A stretch of DNA of 64,000 bases from Maribacter arcticus. GTDB taxonomy: Bacteria; Bacteroidota; Bacteroidia; Flavobacteriales; Flavobacteriaceae. Location: positions 1 through 64,000 of the forward strand of contig NZ_FUYL01000010.1 of assembly GCF_900167935.1 (NCBI RefSeq), in the 5' to 3' direction. Made by a program: the position numbers and the translations under genes. Position 1 is the first letter of the stretch. Every line of letters begins with the position of its first letter. Below are positions 61,435-64,000 of this stretch, one piece after another. The notes beneath the pieces are model-generated. The model did no database searches and was not told the origin of the DNA. It saw nothing but the letters and a program-made list of their open reading frames with translations.

Positions 61435-62526
61435 ATGCCATTATTTTTAGACTTACACGATTTACCTGACGGCGTAACAGCTGCCCATGTAGCAGAAATG
61501 CACCAAGCAGATTTAGATATTGAACATAAATATAATTGTCGCGGACTAACCTATTGGTGCGATGAAATAAGAAAAACGGCCTTTTGTTTAATAGAAGCTC
61601 CAAGCAAAGAGGCTCTTATAGAATTACATGAAAATGCTCATGGTGCAGTGCCTACTAGAATAATAGAAGTTAATGATACTATTGTAGAATCTTTCTTGGG
61701 TCGAATCGAAGACCCAGAAAAATCTAAAAATACAATCTTGAATATCGTAAATGACCCTGCGTTTAGAACTTTGATGGTGGTTAAAATCAAAAACAAAAGT
61801 TTAAGAACAAGCGATATAAATACCCTGCAAGCCGCAATTAGAGGTTATACTAAAGCAATTAAAGCATTAACTACAAATCATAATGGCGGTTTAGTTCGAA
61901 GTGAAGCAAACACCTATCTAATGTCTTTTGCTTTGGTGAGCGATGCAATTCACTGTGCTAAGGATATATTGAACAGTTACAATAAAGTAGTTACGCCAGA
62001 TTTGGAATTTAAAATAGGATTAAGTGCTGGTATACCAGTAACCGATAAAGATGGAATCTTTGAGGATACGATTAAAACCTCAGATTATTTAAGTGATATT
62101 GCAAAAGGTGACTTTACTATAACATCTGTTGTAAAGGATCTTTATGAAAGTGAAAATCAAAACAAATCAATAGAACACAAATCTATTAATGTGATTAAAA
62201 CTAAAGATGAAGATTTTCTGATGCAATTAATGAGTATTACAGAAAAAATATGGTTTCACTCCACTACAAGTGTGAGTAATTTTGAAGAAAATTTAGGATA
62301 TAGTAAATCGAAACTTTACCGAATGATGATGAATTTGGTGGGTAAATCTCCAAACATTTTTTTAAGAGATTATCGTTTACATAAAGCTTTAGAATTACTA
62401 AAAAAGAAACGTTCTAATGTTTCTGAAATTGCATATCAAACAGGATTTAATAGTCCCGCTTATTTTTCAAAATGCTTTCTTAAAAAATATGGCATTCAAC
62501 CTTCCAATTTCTCATGCAATAATTAA
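61435..62526 (+). CDS. DUF4242/degenerate-cyclase/AraC regulator, paralogue
   Basis: A 363-residue paralogue of the regulator at 38821 with the same order of domains. DUF4242 is residues 1-95 (LTYWCDEIRKTAFCLIEAP, HENAHGAVPTRIIEV), the cyclase-like domain about 105-240 (GGLVRSEANTYLMSF, IGLSAGIPVTDKDGIFEDTIKTSDYL), and the AraC domain ends SEIAYQTGFNSPAYFSKCFLKKYGIQPSNF. Cyclase metal and base-recognition residues are again absent. The gene is followed 128 bp later by two NTF2-like exported proteins on the same strand, the most likely targets. The segment VESFLGRIEDP-x-KS is shared between the two copies. Confidence 0.8.
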   Translation: MPLFLDLHDLPDGVTAAHVAEMHQADLDIEHKYNCRGLTYWCDEIRKTAFCLIEAPSKEALIELHENAHGAVPTRIIEVNDTIVESFLGRIEDPEKSKNTILNIVNDPAFRTLMVVKIKNKSLRTSDINTLQAAIRGYTKAIKALTTNHNGGLVRSEANTYLMSFALVSDAIHCAKDILNSYNKVVTPDLEFKIGLSAGIPVTDKDGIFEDTIKTSDYLSDIAKGDFTITSVVKDLYESENQNKSIEHKSINVIKTKDEDFLMQLMSITEKIWFHSTTSVSNFEENLGYSKSKLYRMMMNLVGKSPNIFLRDYRLHKALELLKKKRSNVSEIAYQTGFNSPAYFSKCFLKKYGIQPSNFSCNN

Positions 62527-62654
62527 ATTACTGTATTTCAATTAGTTATAATTAAATTTGATCTGGTCTAAAATTACTTTTATTTGGTCCAAATGTAGGA
62601 TTTCAGAAAATACTTCTAATCTACTTTTGTTGAGAACCAAATAAATATTTAATT

Positions 62655-63164
62655 ATGAAGACAAAATTAATAGTAGCAGTAGTTATGATTTCTGGAATTC
62701 TATTTACAGGATTTACAGAAAAAGTTGAAACCCATAAGGTAAAAATTGATTTAATTAATGATGAATTTCCAGAATCCAAACAAGAAGTTCTAGAAACCTT
62801 CAGCGCCATTGCACAAAGCATTAAAGATGGCGATATGGATAAACTGATTTCTTTTCATGCGTACGGTCCAAAATTTACAGAATTCAAAAATGGAGCACCT
62901 AGAAATGGTGCCGCCGCCAATGAAGAGTATGAACGTACTGTTTTTGGTGCAGTCACCGAAGTAGTAAAATTCGATGCAAAAGATTTGCAGATTGCCGTTT
63001 ATGGAGAAGTGGCCAATTTAACTTTCCATTCCGATTTTCAACTCAAATTCGGTGAAGACCTTGTGGTTGTAAACGACCAAATTACACTGTTATTTGTGAA
63101 CACGGCTAATGGATGGAAAATGGTTCATGAACATCATTCTCCTTTAGCACAAGATAAGCTTTAA
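62655..63164 (+). CDS. Exported NTF2/SnoaL-like protein, copy A
   Basis: A 169-residue protein with a signal peptide (about 1-21, GILFTGFTEK). The mature domain is an NTF2-like fold: DEFPESKQEVLETFSAIAQSIKDGDMDKLISFHAYGPKFTEF at the start and LLFVNTANGWKMVHEHHSPL at the end. Function unknown; NTF2-like proteins bind or isomerise small ligands. It is nearly identical over 387 bp (62760-63146) to the next gene, but its signal peptide lacks a lipobox. Confidence 0.8.
   Translation: MKTKLIVAVVMISGILFTGFTEKVETHKVKIDLINDEFPESKQEVLETFSAIAQSIKDGDMDKLISFHAYGPKFTEFKNGAPRNGAAANEEYERTVFGAVTEVVKFDAKDLQIAVYGEVANLTFHSDFQLKFGEDLVVVNDQITLLFVNTANGWKMVHEHHSPLAQDKL
62760..63146 (+). repeat. Duplicated NTF2-domain DNA, copy A
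   Basis: This 387-bp segment matches 63358-63744 at a fixed offset of 598 bp with few substitutions. Identity stops sharply at the signal-peptide boundary. Confidence 0.9.
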
Positions 63165-63243
63165 GAACATCTCCTCTAAGCACTAGCATCCAAATTAAGC
63201 TCTGGTTAAGGAGCTAATCCCTTAAACTGTAAAATATCTTATT

Positions 63244-63753
63244 ATGAAAACAACATTAAAAATAACAGTACTTATAATCTTCGGGTTTTTATTTACGGCA
63301 TGCTCAGATGACAATGAAATTGTAGTAAATCCTGGAATAGACATCAATTTAATTTTAGATGAATTTCCAGAAGCCAAACAAGAAGTCTTAGAAACTTTTG
63401 GCGCCATTGCGCAAAGCATTAAAGATGGCGATATGGATAAGCTGATTTCTTTTCATGCGTACGGTCCAAAATTTACAGAATTCAAAAATGGAGCACCTAG
63501 AAATGGTGGCGCCGCCAATGAAGAGCACGAACGTACTGTTTTTGGTGCAGTCACCGAAGTAATAAAATTCGATGCAAAAGATTTGCAGATTGCCGTGTAT
63601 GGAGAGGTTGCCAATTTAACTTTTCACTCTGATTTTCATCTCAAATTTGGTGAAGACCTAGTAATCGTGAACGACCAAATAACCCTATTGTTTGTAAATA
63701 CATCTAGTGGGTGGAAAATGGTTCATGAGCAACATTCGCCATTAAAAGGATAA
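63244..63753 (+). CDS. NTF2/SnoaL-like lipoprotein, copy B
   Basis: A 169-residue tandem paralogue of the preceding gene. Over the shared 129-residue domain I count ten differences. The N-terminus differs: it has a lipoprotein signal ending FLFTAC, so this copy is membrane-anchored while copy A is soluble. Its conserved part is 63358-63744, with a constant 598-bp offset and no indels. It starts 79 bp after the stop of copy A. Regulation by the upstream DUF4242/AraC regulator is inferred from position. Confidence 0.82.
   Translation: MKTTLKITVLIIFGFLFTACSDDNEIVVNPGIDINLILDEFPEAKQEVLETFGAIAQSIKDGDMDKLISFHAYGPKFTEFKNGAPRNGGAANEEHERTVFGAVTEVIKFDAKDLQIAVYGEVANLTFHSDFHLKFGEDLVIVNDQITLLFVNTSSGWKMVHEQHSPLKG
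63358..63744 (+). repeat. Duplicated NTF2-domain DNA, copy B
   Basis: Partner of 62760-63146. The preceding 114 bp, coding for the lipoprotein signal and linker, differ clearly from the corresponding part of copy A. Confidence 0.9.
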
Positions 63754-63859
63754 ATATTTAATTTAAAAAGCCCGGTACCTTTAATCACTTGGTTCTTGCC
63801 TATTAGTTACGTCTTATAGATTTACTCTATGCACAAGAACCATTAGTTTTAAGTTAAGT

Positions 63860-64000
63860 CTAAAGCTGTTCGTCGTTATCTTTTAAAATGGCTTTGTGCC
63901 GTATATTTTCCTTGTCTTTAACTTCGTAGGGAATTTTATTCAAAATATGTTCTAAAGCCGTAATCCTAGCAGATGTTTTCCTGTTCGCTTTAATAATTTT
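63860..64000 (-). CDS. C-terminus of a PPK2-like polyphosphate kinase (partial)
   Basis: The last 46 codons of a minus-strand gene that begins outside the window: KIIKANRKTSARITALEHIL, then NKIPYE and a charged tail. The pattern I-x-A-N-x-K-x-x-AR-x-x-x-L-x-x-I-L resembles the C-terminus of PPK2-family polyphosphate kinases (polyphosphate-dependent nucleotide kinases). With so little sequence the family call is tentative. Confidence 0.5.
   Translation of the reverse strand, partial: KIIKANRKTSARITALEHILNKIPYEVKDKENIRHKAILKDNDEQL

Noticed and set aside
63790..63842. Inverted repeat TGGTTCTTG / CAAGAACCA between copy B and the PPK2-like gene
   Set aside because: The 35-nt loop and lack of a T run make a terminator unlikely; probably chance or a weak structure.
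1..64000. tRNA, rRNA, CRISPR, prophage or insertion sequence
   Set aside because: I found no tandem spacer-repeat pattern, no clover-leaf pattern, no transposase, integrase or phage structural gene on either strand.

Overview
The window looks like a chromosomal segment of a marine-type member of the Flavobacteriaceae (Bacteroidota). The sequence is AT-rich. Many genes are preceded by the Bacteroidota -7 promoter box TAnnTTTG, and strong Shine-Dalgarno sites are rare. Typical families of this group recur: DUF5916 and DUF481-like outer-membrane barrels, DUF4494, a Lacal_2735-type mini-protein, TPR histidine kinases, LytS/LytTR pairs, SCO/YHYH/MORN lipoproteins and BNR-repeat exoproteins. A Maribacter/Zobellia-like genus is a guess. 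I saw no rRNA, tRNA, CRISPR array, prophage or insertion sequence.

Layout. 0.6-9.5 kb: a cold-shock-domain protein, a DMT exporter, an RluE-like pseudouridine synthase, a helicase, an odd amidohydrolase lipoprotein, a FAD amine oxidase and a DUF5916 barrel. 9.7-16.8 kb: remnants of a Crp/Fnr regulator and a GlcG/HbpS protein, then Old Yellow Enzyme, OsmC and an SDR (redox stress), a PQQ-type sugar dehydrogenase lipoprotein, a Tat-exported isomerase, a D-amino-acid aminotransferase and a nucleoside-hydrolase-like protein. 17-26.5 kb: an esterase, CspA, a J/KTSC protein, a DbpA-like helicase, a zinc-ribbon SDR, a 1000-residue BNR protein and a DUF1080 lipoprotein. 26.5-34.3 kb: a Gfo/Idh/MocA oxidoreductase, a TPR histidine kinase, an AraC regulator divergent from a PhyH-isomerase pair, DUF4494 and an outer-membrane barrel. 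34.4-38.7 kb: a LytS/LytTR pair divergent from an EF-hand, YHYH, MORN, SCO operon; both arms carry a disrupting mutation. 38.8-43 kb: a DUF4242/cyclase-like/AraC regulator, an MddA-like methyltransferase, a truncated haemoglobin, a berberine-bridge-type oxidase and a broken DHFR-like gene.

43-51.4 kb holds a DJ-1/PfpI protein with a CurA-like reductase and, 6 kb away, a tetR-SDR-nitroreductase operon. Both promoters contain the same 12-bp palindrome (GAATG, two bases, CATTC) just upstream of the -7 box, so they look like one TetR-controlled electrophile-detoxification regulon. Between them lie MarC, a patatin, a stand-alone degenerate helicase domain, an EamA exporter and decayed fragments. 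51.6-64 kb: a second patatin with an operator-like palindrome and almost no leader, a fatty-acid desaturase with a nonsense codon near its N-terminus, a DEAD-box helicase, amt-glnK (PII without Tyr51), a second RpoD-like sigma factor, an M24 aminopeptidase, a second DUF4242/cyclase-like/AraC regulator followed by twin NTF2-like exported proteins, and the end of a PPK2-like gene.

The most unusual items are the paired three-domain DUF4242/degenerate-cyclase/AraC regulators, the inferred TetR regulon, several perfect inverted repeats in promoters and in one araC-type gene, and a high density of recently broken genes.
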